Shown piece after piece: positions 1-6,753 of a DNA stretch of 8,809 bases. Positions within the stretch are counted from its first letter, which is position 1. The number at the start of each line of letters is the position of its first letter. The notes beneath the pieces were generated by a model. That model had not been told where the DNA came from. It saw only the letters and a program-made list of their open reading frames with translations, and did no database searches. The DNA is taken from the NCBI GenBank assembly GCA_012719815.1, contig JAAXZP010000388.1, forward strand, positions 1 through 8,809, written 5' to 3'. Origin of the DNA: Christensenellaceae bacterium (GTDB lineage: Bacteria; Bacillota; Clostridia; Christensenellales; SZUA-584). The position numbers and the translations under genes were made by a program.

Positions 1-320
1 GATTTGTCCCGGCCCGCCGGATACCCCGCGATGCACAGGCGGCATTTGCCGAACTTCAAATCCACCATCTCGTAAAGCGGCAGGTTCGCCTCCATCAGCG
101 TATCCTTGCCAACGATGCCCATATCCGCCACGCCGTGGTCCACATACGTGGGCACGTCCGCGGGCTTAACCATGATGAAGCGCACCTTCTGCGTTTTATC
201 GAAAAATATCAGCTTGCGGGTGTCGCAGAACATCTCGTCGCATTCTATGCCACATTGCTGCAATATTTCCATCGCCTTTTCCGCGAGCCGCCCTTTTGCC
301 AATGCTATCGTGATCTGCAT
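1..320 (-). CDS. hisG: ATP phosphoribosyltransferase catalytic subunit HisG, short form (3' end outside window)
   Basis: Catalyses the first step of histidine synthesis, joining ATP and PRPP to give phosphoribosyl-ATP in the cytoplasm. The visible N-terminal 106 residues begin MQITIALAKGRL, the usual HisG opening, and contain DTRKLIFF, VKPADVPTYVDHGVADMGIVGKD (near residues 52-73) and DLKFGKCRLCIAGYP, all typical of the periplasmic-binding-protein-like fold of HisG. The gene is cut by the left edge, so length cannot be measured. The neighbouring hisZ implies the short form, which lacks the C-terminal regulatory domain and needs HisZ. The ATG at 320 is preceded by AGGAGA, which overlaps the hisZ stop codon; only 9 nt separate the genes, so translation is probably coupled. 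Transcription is expected from the promoter upstream of hisZ. Confidence 0.95.
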   Translation of the reverse strand, partial: MQITIALAKGRLAEKAMEILQQCGIECDEMFCDTRKLIFFDKTQKVRFIMVKPADVPTYVDHGVADMGIVGKDTLMEANLPLYEMVDLKFGKCRLCIAGYPAGRDK

Positions 321-329
321 ATCGTCTCC

Positions 330-1523
330 TTACAGCGTCTTCATGCCATCCTTCCCGAAATACACCGCGGCTTTCGCGCCCGTCTGCACTTTGGCCTGCA
401 GCAGCTCCCGCTCCGATATGCCGGGCATCAGGATAACGCGCCTGCCTTCGGCGCGCTGCGCCTCCGTCCAGGCAAACGCCGCGCCCTGGCAGCCATCGCT
501 GCAGGATACCACCGCATCGGTGGTGTAATAGCCGGACAGCAGCCCCTGTCGTTCCATCGCGATCATCACGCGCTTGATACCCAGCGCAAAGCCCGTCGCG
601 GGCGCAGGGTTGCCGAATTTGGACAGCAGGTCGTCGTAACGCCCGCCCGACACCACCGGGAAACCGATCTCGGGCGTGAGGCCGCGGAATATGATGCCGG
701 AATAGTACGCGATGTCGTGCAGCATGCCCAAGTCGATGGATACATATTCAGCCAGGCCGTATTCGGTGAGCAAGGAAAACACGTTTTTCAGGTTTTCCAC
801 AGCTTCGCGGCAGCCTGCTTCATCGGACAGCGCCAGCGCCCTGTCGAACACCTCGGCGCCCCCGAAGAGGTTGGGCAGCGCCAAAAGCTGCTCCTTATAT
901 CGTCCGGTGATACCGAGTCGTTCGGTCATGGCTTCGATTTCGACCGCGTTCTTGGAGTCCACCGCGCGCCGCAGCGCGTCCGTCTGAGCTTCGTCCAGCT
1001 CCAGGCCGGATACCAGCGCCTTAAAATACGCCACCTGCCCGATATCGATGGTAAAGGTCTTAAGCCCCGCAGTCTGCAGCGCGCGCACCGCCAAAGCGAT
1101 GACTTCTGCGTCCGCTGCGCAGCTCGCGTCTCCGATCAGCTCGATGCCAGCCTGCGTAAACTCGCCCGCCTTGCCGATGGCCGGCTCCGCCGCAGCGTAC
1201 GAATTCTGGATATAAAACAGCCGTTTAATGCCGCCTGCCGGAAATTTCGTGGCCACGAGGCGCGCAATGGGCACCGTCAGGTCGGGCCGCAGCACCAGTA
1301 TGCGTCCGCTCGGCCCCACGAATTTGATCATGCTCTCCTGCATATAGGCGCCCACGCCACTCTGAAACACGTCCAGATACTCATATGTGGGCGTTTCCAC
1401 CTCGTCGTAACCGGACAGCACAAAACGGCGGCGCAGCGCGGCTTCCATCGTCTTCTTAATATAGCATTCGGCGGGAAGGCAATCCTCCACGCCATCGGGC
1501 ACCTGCATTTTGAATGTATCCAT
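330..1523 (-). CDS. hisZ: ATP phosphoribosyltransferase regulatory subunit HisZ
   Basis: A histidyl-tRNA-synthetase-like protein that does not charge tRNA; by family knowledge it forms a hetero-octamer with short HisG and gives it activity and histidine feedback control. Visible features, numbered from the ATG at 1523 (397 aa): QVPDGVEDCLPAE near the N-terminus, class II motif 2 region LVLRPDLTVPIAR (76-88), GGRYDDLL (293-300) and the motif 3-like segment FALGIKRVM (312-320). The position after GI in motif 3 is Lys where histidyl-tRNA synthetases usually have Glu. Immediate linkage to hisG argues strongly for HisZ over HisS. Start choice: a GTG at 1535 would add four residues but has no Shine-Dalgarno (SD) sequence, while the ATG at 1523 has a weak GAGAAG about 4 nt upstream, so I prefer the ATG. 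The gene heads a hisZ-hisG transcript with its own promoter. Confidence 0.93.
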   Translation of the reverse strand: MDTFKMQVPDGVEDCLPAECYIKKTMEAALRRRFVLSGYDEVETPTYEYLDVFQSGVGAYMQESMIKFVGPSGRILVLRPDLTVPIARLVATKFPAGGIKRLFYIQNSYAAAEPAIGKAGEFTQAGIELIGDASCAADAEVIALAVRALQTAGLKTFTIDIGQVAYFKALVSGLELDEAQTDALRRAVDSKNAVEIEAMTERLGITGRYKEQLLALPNLFGGAEVFDRALALSDEAGCREAVENLKNVFSLLTEYGLAEYVSIDLGMLHDIAYYSGIIFRGLTPEIGFPVVSGGRYDDLLSKFGNPAPATGFALGIKRVMIAMERQGLLSGYYTTDAVVSCSDGCQGAAFAWTEAQRAEGRRVILMPGISERELLQAKVQTGAKAAVYFGKDGMKTL

Positions 1524-1570
1524 GTTGCTTCTCACTTTTTATCGTTTTACTATGCTAATACGTTATATGT

Positions 1571-1599
1571 AGTTTAAATGATTTCGGTCAGAATGTCAA
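1571..1599 (-). promoter_or_regulatory. Predicted sigma-A promoter of hisZ-hisG
   Basis: On the minus strand a perfect -35 TTGACA (1594-1599) is followed after exactly 17 nt by TAAACT (1571-1576, 4 of 6 matches to TATAAT). The start site would fall near 1564, leaving a leader of about 40 nt before the hisZ ATG, too short for a T-box or a classical his attenuator. The remaining stretch 1600-1699 is AT-rich and I see no other element in it. Confidence 0.6.
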
Positions 1600-1699
1600 C
1601 ATCTAATATCAATTGCTTCGATTTTTTCCTAGTGCCCAGAGCTTAAATGTCTGAAATGAGTCCATACTAAACGGAAAACCAAAATTTTTCAAACACGCT

Positions 1700-1727
1700 A
1701 AAGCGCCGGAATTTCTCCCGGCGCTTT
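1700..1727 (-). terminator. Hairpin after the SASP genes, probable terminator
   Basis: A 10-bp perfect stem, AAAGCGCCGG (1700-1709) with CCGGCGCTTT (1718-1727), and an 8-nt loop. It lies 12 nt beyond the stop codon of the distal SASP gene. Read on the minus strand the 3' side is CTTTAGCGTGTTTG, only loosely T-rich, so the terminator is GC-strong but lacks an ideal T tract. It separates the SASP unit from the hisZ promoter. Confidence 0.6.
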
Positions 1728-1739
1728 TGTCAGCTTATG

Positions 1740-1922
1740 TTATTTGCCGCTCATCTGGCGCTCCGCCTGCTCGATGAGCCGCTTGACCATATAACCGCCA
1801 ATGTAACCCGCTTCCTTGGAAGTCAGGTCGCCGTTGTAGCCCTGCTTCAGGTTCACGCCCAGCTCATTGGCTATTTCATACTTCATATTGGAGAGAGCCT
1901 GGTTTCTGCTCTTCGATGCCAT
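1740..1922 (-). CDS. Alpha/beta-type small acid-soluble spore protein (SASP), copy 1
   Basis: A 60-aa DNA-binding protein of the spore core. By family knowledge these proteins coat spore DNA, protect it from UV and chemical damage, and are broken down at germination by the Gpr protease to supply amino acids. The visible family core runs MKYEIANELGVNLKQGYNGD, then LTSKEAG and IGGYMVKRLIEQAE. The YEIANE segment corresponds to the germination-protease site (usual form T/Y-E-I/F-A-S-E). The ATG at 1922 has an SD GGAGG about 9 nt upstream. It lies 44 nt downstream of a second SASP gene in the same direction and is likely co-transcribed with it in the forespore; I see no separate convincing promoter in the gap. 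The codons are mostly G/C-ending, unlike its neighbour copy. Confidence 0.95.
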   Translation of the reverse strand: MASKSRNQALSNMKYEIANELGVNLKQGYNGDLTSKEAGYIGGYMVKRLIEQAERQMSGK

Positions 1923-1966
1923 ATGATGTAACCTCCATTTCTGTCAGATTTTTTTGTCGTCAGGCG

Positions 1967-2155
1967 TTATTGGGACCCCCTAGCCTGATTGATAAGGCGC
2001 TTGACCATCTCGCCTCCCACAGAACCGGCCTGTTTGGACGTCAGGTCGCCATTATAGCCCTGTTTTAAGTTGACTCCCAATTCTTTTGCAACTTCATATT
2101 TCATATTATTCAAAGCATTTTTCGCTTCGGGGACCACAACCCTGTTTCTTGCCAT
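1967..2155 (-). CDS. Alpha/beta-type small acid-soluble spore protein (SASP), copy 2
   Basis: A 62-aa paralogue of the adjacent SASP. It shares MKYE, AxELGVNLKQGYNGDLTSK, the AG-xxGG pair and MVKRLI with it, and differs mainly in the N-terminal tail (ARNRVVVPEAKNALNN) and the last residues. The putative Gpr cleavage region is YEVAKE. The start at 2155 is fixed by a near-perfect SD, AAGGAGGTGA, 6-7 nt upstream. It is the promoter-proximal gene of the SASP pair. The protein is nearly identical to copy 1 across the central segment, but the codons are strongly A/T-ending here (TTA, AAA, GAA, GTC/GTT), so the duplication is not recent or the copies had separate histories. Expression is expected in the forespore under sigma-G by family knowledge. 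Confidence 0.95.
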   Translation of the reverse strand: MARNRVVVPEAKNALNNMKYEVAKELGVNLKQGYNGDLTSKQAGSVGGEMVKRLINQARGSQ

Positions 2156-2187
2156 AAGTCTTCACCTCCTTTTTTATCTGCTACTCT

Positions 2188-2216
2188 TAATTTGCCCAAT
2201 AAAAAAAAAAGTAAGC
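2188..2216 (-). promoter_or_regulatory. Possible sigma-G-like promoter of the SASP pair (weak)
   Basis: On the minus strand GCTTA (2212-2216, resembling the sigma-G -35 GHATR) is followed after 17 nt by CAAATTA (2188-2194, 5 of 7 matches to CATACTA). The spacer contains a run of ten T (2201-2210). The placement, about 35-60 nt upstream of the SASP start, fits, but both boxes are imperfect. The T run has no GC hairpin before it, so I do not call it a recG terminator. Confidence 0.25.
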
Positions 2217-2243
2217 TGGCAATAATATATATCTCGAGTAACA

Positions 2244-4268
2244 TTAATTAATCGTTGTGTTTTTCAGTTTTTTTTCAAATCTTTGGATGGCAGCCTTTTT
2301 AAGCGTCGAATAATAAGCAGGGTCGTGTACCTGCAGTGCCTGGGCAATGTCACGGGTTTCGCGTAAGAGCCGCATGTCCTTGATAAGATGTGCCATGTAA
2401 AGGTCTGCCATACCGCTCTGCCGCGAACCCAAAAACTGGCCGGGCCCGCGCAGCCTTAAATCTTCCTCGGCGATTTTGAAGCCGGCGTTGGTTTTGGTGA
2501 GCAGCTTTAAGCGCTCGTTGTGCTGATCCGGCGACATCAAAAAACAGTACGACACGCCTTCGCCGCGGCCCACGCGCCCGCGCAGCTGGTGTAGCTGTGC
2601 GAGTCCGAAGCGCTCGGCGTTTTCAATGACCATAATGGTGGCGGCGGGCACGTCCACGCCCACTTCGATGACGGTAGTGGATACCAGAATATGCGTTTTT
2701 TTGGATTTGAAGCGCGCCATGACGGCGTTTTTCTCCTGCGGCTTCATGCGCCCGTGCAGAAGCTCCACCGACCAGTCAGAAAAACGTCTTTTCAAAGACT
2801 CAAACGTCTGCTCGGCGGAGCGCACATCCATCGCTTCGCTCTCTTCCACGAGCGGGCAGACTACGAATACCTGAGCGCCTTTTCTAAGCTCTTTTTCAAA
2901 AAAATCGTACATGTCGGCGCGTTTGCTTTCCGGCACGCAGAATGTTTTCACGGGCTGGCGTCCGGGAGGCAGCTCGTCCAATACCGAAATGTCCGTTTTG
3001 CCGTACAGTATCAGCGCCAGCGTCCGAGGAATTGGCGTGGCCGACATAATGAGCGTGTGCGGCGCGACGCCCTTGGTTTCCAGCATCGCCCTTTGGCCCA
3101 CGCCGAAGCGGTGCTGTTCGTCGGTGATCACCAGCCCGAGGTTGGCAAACTGCACGTTGTCATACAACACGGCGTGCGTGCCGAATACGATATGCGCGTT
3201 GCCCGCGGCGATGTTTTCGCAGATTATGCGCCGCTGGGCGGGCGACGTGCTGCCGGTGAGCAGTTCGATGTTGATATCCGCGTCCGCCAACACTTTCATC
3301 GCGTTTTCAAAATGCTGTCGTGCCAGCACCTCGGTGGGCGCCATCATCACGCACTGATAGCCGTTTTTCACGCAGATATACATCGCGTAGAACGCCGGCG
3401 TGGTCTTGCCGCTGCCCACATCGCCCTGCAACCGCCGGTTCATCGGTTTGGTCCGGCGCATATCGCGCTCGATTTCCCCCATCACGCGCAGCTGCGCGCC
3501 GGTCGGCCGGTAGCGCAAGCGCTTTAAAAATGCGGCGCGCAGTTCATCCGAGGCGACGCATACCGGCGCGCCGGACTGAACCTCGATTTCATACGATGCC
3601 AGCGCGATGTTAAAAAGCAGCAGTTCTTCGAATATGAGGCGGCGTTTGGCCTGTTCCAGCGCCTTTTCGTCGGCAGGAAAATGGATATGCTCCAGCGCGT
3701 AATTGATCTCCGCGAGGCCGTGACGAGCCCGAAACTCCGGCGGGAACAGCTCTGGAATATGGCCGATATTCGCGTCCAGAGCCGCCCGCACAATTAGGCG
3801 CATCGCTTTCTGCGAAATGCCCGCGGTCAGCGTATAGATGGGGAGCAGCCCCTGCTGCGGCGCGTCTCCTTTTTCAATGGAGGGATTGGTAAACTGAAAC
3901 CGGCGGCCCACCCTGCGGACGCTGCCGCTGACGCATACGGCCTGCCCCGGTTTGAAAACACTCTTAAGATACGGCTGGTTAAAAAAAACAGCCTCAACCC
4001 GCCCTGTTTCGTCAGATAACGAAATTGTGGTCAGATTGAGACCGTTACGGACGCGCCTGAAGCCTGGCTCTGCGGCAACCACGGCGTTTACCTGGTAGGT
4101 GCCGCCCTCCCTGAGGTCGCAGATGCGCACGTACTGCCCCGCCGGCTCGTAACCGCGCGGCAGGTGGTGCAGCAGGTCTTCCACGGTATAAATGTTCAAA
4201 CGTGCGAGCAGCCGGGCCTTCTTCTCACCGAGGCCCTTGACTCTGCTGACAGGGGCGGAAAGCTCCAT
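2244..4268 (-). CDS. recG: ATP-dependent DNA helicase RecG
   Basis: A branched-DNA translocase that by family knowledge reverses stalled replication forks and processes Holliday junctions and R-loops. The N-terminal wedge/OB part opens with PVSRVKGLGEKKARLLARL and VEDLLHHLPRGYE (about residues 5-41). The helicase core has Walker A GDVGSGKT (about 282-289), motif Ia APTEVLARQH, the DEQH box (about 383-386), SATPIPRTL (about 409), VIEVGVDVPAATIMVIENAERFG and QLRGRVGRG (about 561-569). It ends with a short, conserved C-terminal region. At 674 aa it is full length for the family. One oddity is Pro two residues after the P-loop GKT (GKTTPAF), where aliphatic residues are usual. Start: the ATG at 4268 shares one base with the TGA of the upstream gene (TGATG); a GTG at 4271 would add one residue and give a GTGA overlap. 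Either way translation is coupled. Confidence 0.97.
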   Translation of the reverse strand: MELSAPVSRVKGLGEKKARLLARLNIYTVEDLLHHLPRGYEPAGQYVRICDLREGGTYQVNAVVAAEPGFRRVRNGLNLTTISLSDETGRVEAVFFNQPYLKSVFKPGQAVCVSGSVRRVGRRFQFTNPSIEKGDAPQQGLLPIYTLTAGISQKAMRLIVRAALDANIGHIPELFPPEFRARHGLAEINYALEHIHFPADEKALEQAKRRLIFEELLLFNIALASYEIEVQSGAPVCVASDELRAAFLKRLRYRPTGAQLRVMGEIERDMRRTKPMNRRLQGDVGSGKTTPAFYAMYICVKNGYQCVMMAPTEVLARQHFENAMKVLADADINIELLTGSTSPAQRRIICENIAAGNAHIVFGTHAVLYDNVQFANLGLVITDEQHRFGVGQRAMLETKGVAPHTLIMSATPIPRTLALILYGKTDISVLDELPPGRQPVKTFCVPESKRADMYDFFEKELRKGAQVFVVCPLVEESEAMDVRSAEQTFESLKRRFSDWSVELLHGRMKPQEKNAVMARFKSKKTHILVSTTVIEVGVDVPAATIMVIENAERFGLAQLHQLRGRVGRGEGVSYCFLMSPDQHNERLKLLTKTNAGFKIAEEDLRLRGPGQFLGSRQSGMADLYMAHLIKDMRLLRETRDIAQALQVHDPAYYSTLKKAAIQRFEKKLKNTTIN

Positions 4269-5890
4269 CACTCAACCGCGAACACGAACTGATAGACGGG
4301 CTGGCCGCCGAACTGCAGCTCCACGTCGTAATCGCTGTACTTCTTCCGGACGATGTCGGCTATTTCGTTCGCCAGCGTTTCGGTGACGTCTTCGCCGTAG
4401 AATATGGTGATCACGCTGTCGTCATCCGTCACCATGGCGTCAAGCAGCTGGTCTACGGTTTGATACAGGTCGCCGGCGTGGCAGACGATATCGCCGTCCA
4501 AAATGCCCAGAAGCTCGCCCTTCTTGATGATATCTCCGTTCATTTTGGACTCGCGCACGGCGCTGGTGATCTGCCCCGTCTTGACGGTGGTGATCGCCTT
4601 TTCCATGCGCGCAATGTTCTCCTCAAAGTCGAGATCCGGGTTGTAGGCCAGAACGCCGGTGATGCCCTGCGGGAACGCCTGGGACGGTATCACATGAACG
4701 TTCTTGCTGGAAAACTGCGCGGCCTGCTGCGCCGCGAGTATGATGTTCTTATTGTTGGGAAACACGATCACGTTGTCCGCAGGCGCTTTTTCGATCGCGC
4801 GGGAAATAGCCTCTGCCGACGGGTTCATGGTCTGCCCGCCTTCCACGATTTCGTCCACCATGAACTCTTTGAATATGTTGACAAAGCCCTTGCCGGACGC
4901 CACCGTGACCACCGCCATGTTTTTCTTCTCGCGCGGCGGCTCCGAATGTTCCAGCTCGGTGTGCTGCTCGCGCATGTTGTCGATCTTGATGCGCGACAGC
5001 TCGCCGAAACGCAGCGCAAACTGCAGCGCTTTGCCCGGCACGTGGGTATGCACATGCGTTTTGATAAGGTGCAGGTCGCCCACCACCAGCACGCAATCGC
5101 CGATCTTCATCAGCTTCTCGCGGTAGCGGTCGATATCCTCCTGCGTCACGGATTCGTGGATGTTCTTGATGAAAAACTCGGTGCAGTAAGCATATTCGAT
5201 GTCCTCGCCACCCGGCGTTGCCGAGAAATCAGCCACCGGCTCGTCAGCTTCCAGCACTGCGCTGTCGGTGACGGCTTCGCCGTCCAGCGCCATTTTGAAG
5301 CCGCGGTAGATGACAAGCAGACCTTTTCCGCCCGCGTCCACCACGCCGGCTTCCTTGAGCACCGGCAGCATATCCGGCGTCTTTTTCAGCGTCTGCGTGC
5401 CCTGCTCGATCACCTCGTCCATCATCTGGTAAATGTTGCAGTCGGCAGCGGCGCAGCGCAGCGCAGCCTTGGCCATCTCGCGGGCGACTGTTAAAATCGT
5501 GCCCTCCTTGGGTTTCATCACGGCCTTGTAAGCCGCGTCAACGCCTTCCTGCATGGCGCGTGCGAAATCGGCAGTGCTCGCCGTCTCCATGCCGGATAAG
5601 CTTTTGGCAAAACCGCGGAACAGCTGGGAGAGTATCACGCCGGAGTTTCCCCTGGCGCCCTTGAGCGCGCCCAACGAGAGCGCGTCGCCCACAGCCCCGA
5701 CTTTTGAAACGTCGGCGGATTTTACCTCCTTGACCGCAGACATCATCGTCAGCGACATATTCGTGCCTGTATCGCCGTCCGGCACGGGAAAAACGTTCAG
5801 CGCGTTGAGGCTCTTTTTGTTCTTCTCCAGGTATGCCGCGGCGGAAAGCACCATTTCCTTGAACAGCTCACCGGTGATCCTTTGATGCAT
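4268..5890 (-). CDS. fakA: DAK2-domain fatty acid kinase subunit FakA (YloV family)
   Basis: The ATP-binding kinase subunit which, with a FakB (DegV-family) carrier, phosphorylates exogenous fatty acids to acyl-phosphate for phospholipid synthesis; this role is known for Staphylococcus FakA and is inferred here. At 540 aa the length is typical. The N-terminal DhaL-like domain shows NVFPVPDGDTGTNM (32-45), whose Asp residues bind Mg-ATP, GARGNSGVILSQL (78-90), EGTILTVARE (129-138) and VVDAGGKGLLV (183-193). The middle domain has Cys236 in YCTEFF and His279/His281 in the HVHTH segment, matching in spacing the metal-binding Cys/His set of FakA. The C-terminal part resembles the YloV/DegV-like region. 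The SD AGGGGG overlaps the stop of the upstream Asp23-family gene 12 nt away. The carrier gene fakB is not in this window. Confidence 0.93.
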   Translation of the reverse strand: MHQRITGELFKEMVLSAAAYLEKNKKSLNALNVFPVPDGDTGTNMSLTMMSAVKEVKSADVSKVGAVGDALSLGALKGARGNSGVILSQLFRGFAKSLSGMETASTADFARAMQEGVDAAYKAVMKPKEGTILTVAREMAKAALRCAAADCNIYQMMDEVIEQGTQTLKKTPDMLPVLKEAGVVDAGGKGLLVIYRGFKMALDGEAVTDSAVLEADEPVADFSATPGGEDIEYAYCTEFFIKNIHESVTQEDIDRYREKLMKIGDCVLVVGDLHLIKTHVHTHVPGKALQFALRFGELSRIKIDNMREQHTELEHSEPPREKKNMAVVTVASGKGFVNIFKEFMVDEIVEGGQTMNPSAEAISRAIEKAPADNVIVFPNNKNIILAAQQAAQFSSKNVHVIPSQAFPQGITGVLAYNPDLDFEENIARMEKAITTVKTGQITSAVRESKMNGDIIKKGELLGILDGDIVCHAGDLYQTVDQLLDAMVTDDDSVITIFYGEDVTETLANEIADIVRKKYSDYDVELQFGGQPVYQFVFAVE

Positions 5891-5902
5891 ATGCTGATCC
5901 CC

Positions 5903-6253
5903 CTAAACCCGGATGCCGTTTATCGTGACATCGACTCTGTTGACATTGAGGCCGGTTATTTTCTCCACCCTGTATTTGACGGTGTCGATCACGTTGGAGG
6001 CTACAGCAGCAATGGAAACGCCGTATTCTACGATGACATAAAGCGCGATATTAATGGCGTCGTTTTCAGTATTGATGATAACTCCTTTATTGAGGTTTTC
6101 CCCTTTGAGCAATTCGACAATGCCATCAATCGCCTTCTGGGACGACATTCCGACAATGCCGTAGCAGTCCATGGTGGCCAAACCCGCCAAATTGGACAAA
6201 AACTCGTCGGAATATACTATCTTTCCGTATGAATTCTGCTGAACAACAGCCAT
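5903..6253 (-). CDS. Asp23/Gls24 family envelope stress protein (YloU-like)
   Basis: A 116-aa protein of the Asp23/Gls24 family. The pattern is GKIVYSDEFLSNLAGLATMDCYGIVGM near the N-terminus, a central ALYVIVEYGVSIAAVASNV strand-helix unit, and a C-terminal VNRVDVTINGIRV strand. There is no signal peptide or membrane segment, so it is cytosolic. Family members are linked to envelope homeostasis, and the partner immediately downstream in many Firmicutes is fakA/yloV, as seen here. That pairing suggests a lipid or membrane connection, but the molecular role is not established. The ATG at 6253 has a strong SD, GGAGGGAGG, 6 nt upstream. It is the first gene of a yloU-fakA-recG unit read from a promoter at 6311-6339. 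Length and sequence match the YloU group better than the longer Asp23 of cocci. Confidence 0.92.
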   Translation of the reverse strand: MAVVQQNSYGKIVYSDEFLSNLAGLATMDCYGIVGMSSQKAIDGIVELLKGENLNKGVIINTENDAINIALYVIVEYGVSIAAVASNVIDTVKYRVEKITGLNVNRVDVTINGIRV

Positions 6254-6274
6254 TATATGCCTCCCTCCAGGGTG

Positions 6275-6294
6275 TAAAATAACGTCACACGTGC
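6275..6294. repeat. Direct repeat copy 1 with CACGTG core (yloU leader)
   Basis: TAAAATAACGTCACACGTGC, matched by a second copy at 6404-6420 that lacks three internal bases. The 10-bp TCACACGTGC part (6285-6294) is identical in both. Here it lies about 10-20 nt downstream of the predicted yloU start site. It may be an operator shared by the divergent promoters, or chance. Confidence 0.4.
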
Positions 6295-6310
6295 AGACTC
6301 CGGCGACCTT

Positions 6311-6339
6311 AATCTATCGCGTTTTCCATGCGGCGTCAA
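6311..6339 (-). promoter_or_regulatory. Predicted sigma-A promoter of yloU-fakA-recG
   Basis: On the minus strand TTGACG (6334-6339, 5 of 6) is followed after 17 nt by TAGATT (6311-6316, 4 of 6). The start would be near 6304, giving a leader of about 50 nt. It is divergent from the rpmB promoter, with 41 nt between the two -35 boxes. Confidence 0.6.
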
Positions 6340-6380
6340 GCGTTTTGGAACAATCGCAACGAAAAATTAAAGATTTATTC

Positions 6381-6409
6381 TTGCCAAATCCGGCCTACGA
6401 TGATAAAAT
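6381..6409 (+). promoter_or_regulatory. Predicted sigma-A promoter of rpmB
   Basis: TTGCCA (6381-6386, 5 of 6 to consensus), a 17-nt spacer and TAAAAT (6404-6409, 5 of 6). The start site would be near 6416, about 35 nt before the rpmB ATG. A strong promoter is expected for a ribosomal protein gene. Confidence 0.7.
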
Positions 6410-6420
6410 ATCACACGTGC
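6404..6420. repeat. Direct repeat copy 2 with CACGTG core (rpmB start site)
   Basis: TAAAATATCACACGTGC. It includes the rpmB -10 box, and its CACGTG (6414-6419) covers the predicted transcription start. The partner copy is at 6275-6294 in the leader of the divergent operon. A protein bound here would block or modulate rpmB initiation; this is inference only. Confidence 0.4.
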
Positions 6421-6450
6421 GATTTTGCGTCAAGGAAAGAGGTGTAGCAG

Positions 6451-6639
6451 ATGGCGAAGTTCTGCGAGATTTGCAAGAAGGGCATCATGTCGGGCAACAC
6501 AGTCAGCCATTCAAACAGAAAATCCCGGAGGACCTGGGCTCCCAACGTTCAGCGCGTCAGCGCGGTGATTGATGGCGCTCCAAAAAGGATTTATGTTTGT
6601 ACCCGGTGCCTCAGATCAGGCAAGGTCTCCCGCGGTTAA
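6451..6639 (+). CDS. rpmB: 50S ribosomal protein L28
   Basis: A structural protein of the large ribosomal subunit, 62 aa, the normal bacterial length. It opens MAKFCEICKKGIMSGNTVSH and carries SNRKSRRTWAPNVQRV and a C-terminal YVCTRCLRSGKV. Two Cys pairs, Cys5/Cys8 and Cys50/Cys53, make this the zinc-binding (C+) form of L28; organisms with this form often also encode a Cys-free paralogue for zinc-poor conditions, not seen here. The ATG at 6451 has an SD, AGAGGTG, 6 nt upstream. It is the only plus-strand gene in the window, divergent from the yloU operon and convergent with spoVM, the same orientation as in Bacillus subtilis. It appears monocistronic, with its own promoter and terminator. 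Confidence 0.97.
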   Translation: MAKFCEICKKGIMSGNTVSHSNRKSRRTWAPNVQRVSAVIDGAPKRIYVCTRCLRSGKVSRG

Positions 6640-6661
6640 AACCTCATTTTGACCGAAACAG

Positions 6662-6689
6662 GCCGTCCGCGTCGAAGGGCGGCTTTTTT
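6662..6689 (+). terminator. Intrinsic terminator of rpmB
   Basis: Stem GCCGTCC (6662-6668) with GGGCGGC (6677-6683), one G-T pair and an 8-nt loop, followed by six T (6684-6689). It starts 22 nt after the rpmB stop. On the minus strand the hairpin is followed by CTGTTTCGG, so it would stop spoVM transcription only weakly. Confidence 0.85.
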
Positions 6690-6718
6690 GCTGTGCACGT
6701 TTTTCGCCACAGCAGTCA

Positions 6719-6753
6719 AATACCGCGAACGCCCCCAAGCGGTCCGCGGTATT
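6719..6753. repeat. Inverted repeat between rpmB and spoVM
   Basis: AATACCGCG (6719-6727) pairs perfectly with CGCGGTATT (6745-6753) around a 17-nt loop. Two direct copies of GCGGTCCG (6739-6746 and 6756-6763) overlap it and allow competing pairings, including GCGG 6756-6759 with CCGC 6766-6769. There is no good T tract on either strand beside the long stem. It may serve as an RNA 3'-end structure for spoVM or as a back-up terminator. Confidence 0.45.

Noticed and set aside
135..1577. A 480-codon open frame on the plus strand
   Set aside because: It lies wholly antisense to hisZ and hisG, is rich in His/Arg/Gln as expected from reading GC-rich codons backwards, and has no family resemblance.
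1524..1699. A T-box or his attenuator leader upstream of hisZ
   Set aside because: The best promoter leaves only about 40 nt of leader, and I see no T-box signature, His-codon leader peptide or terminator/antiterminator pair.
2201..2210. recG intrinsic terminator at the T10 run
   Set aside because: No GC-rich stem precedes the run on the minus strand; only AT-rich sequence and a CTCGAG palindrome are there.
2691..3527. A 278-codon open frame on the plus strand
   Set aside because: Antisense to the recG helicase core; no plausible SD or domain.
4460..5494. A 344-codon open frame on the plus strand
   Set aside because: Antisense shadow of fakA, whose motifs are unmistakable; the composition is typical of a shadow frame.
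6291..6572. A 93-codon plus-strand frame running into rpmB
   Set aside because: It starts in the divergent promoter region, upstream of the predicted rpmB start site, and then reads rpmB in a wrong frame.
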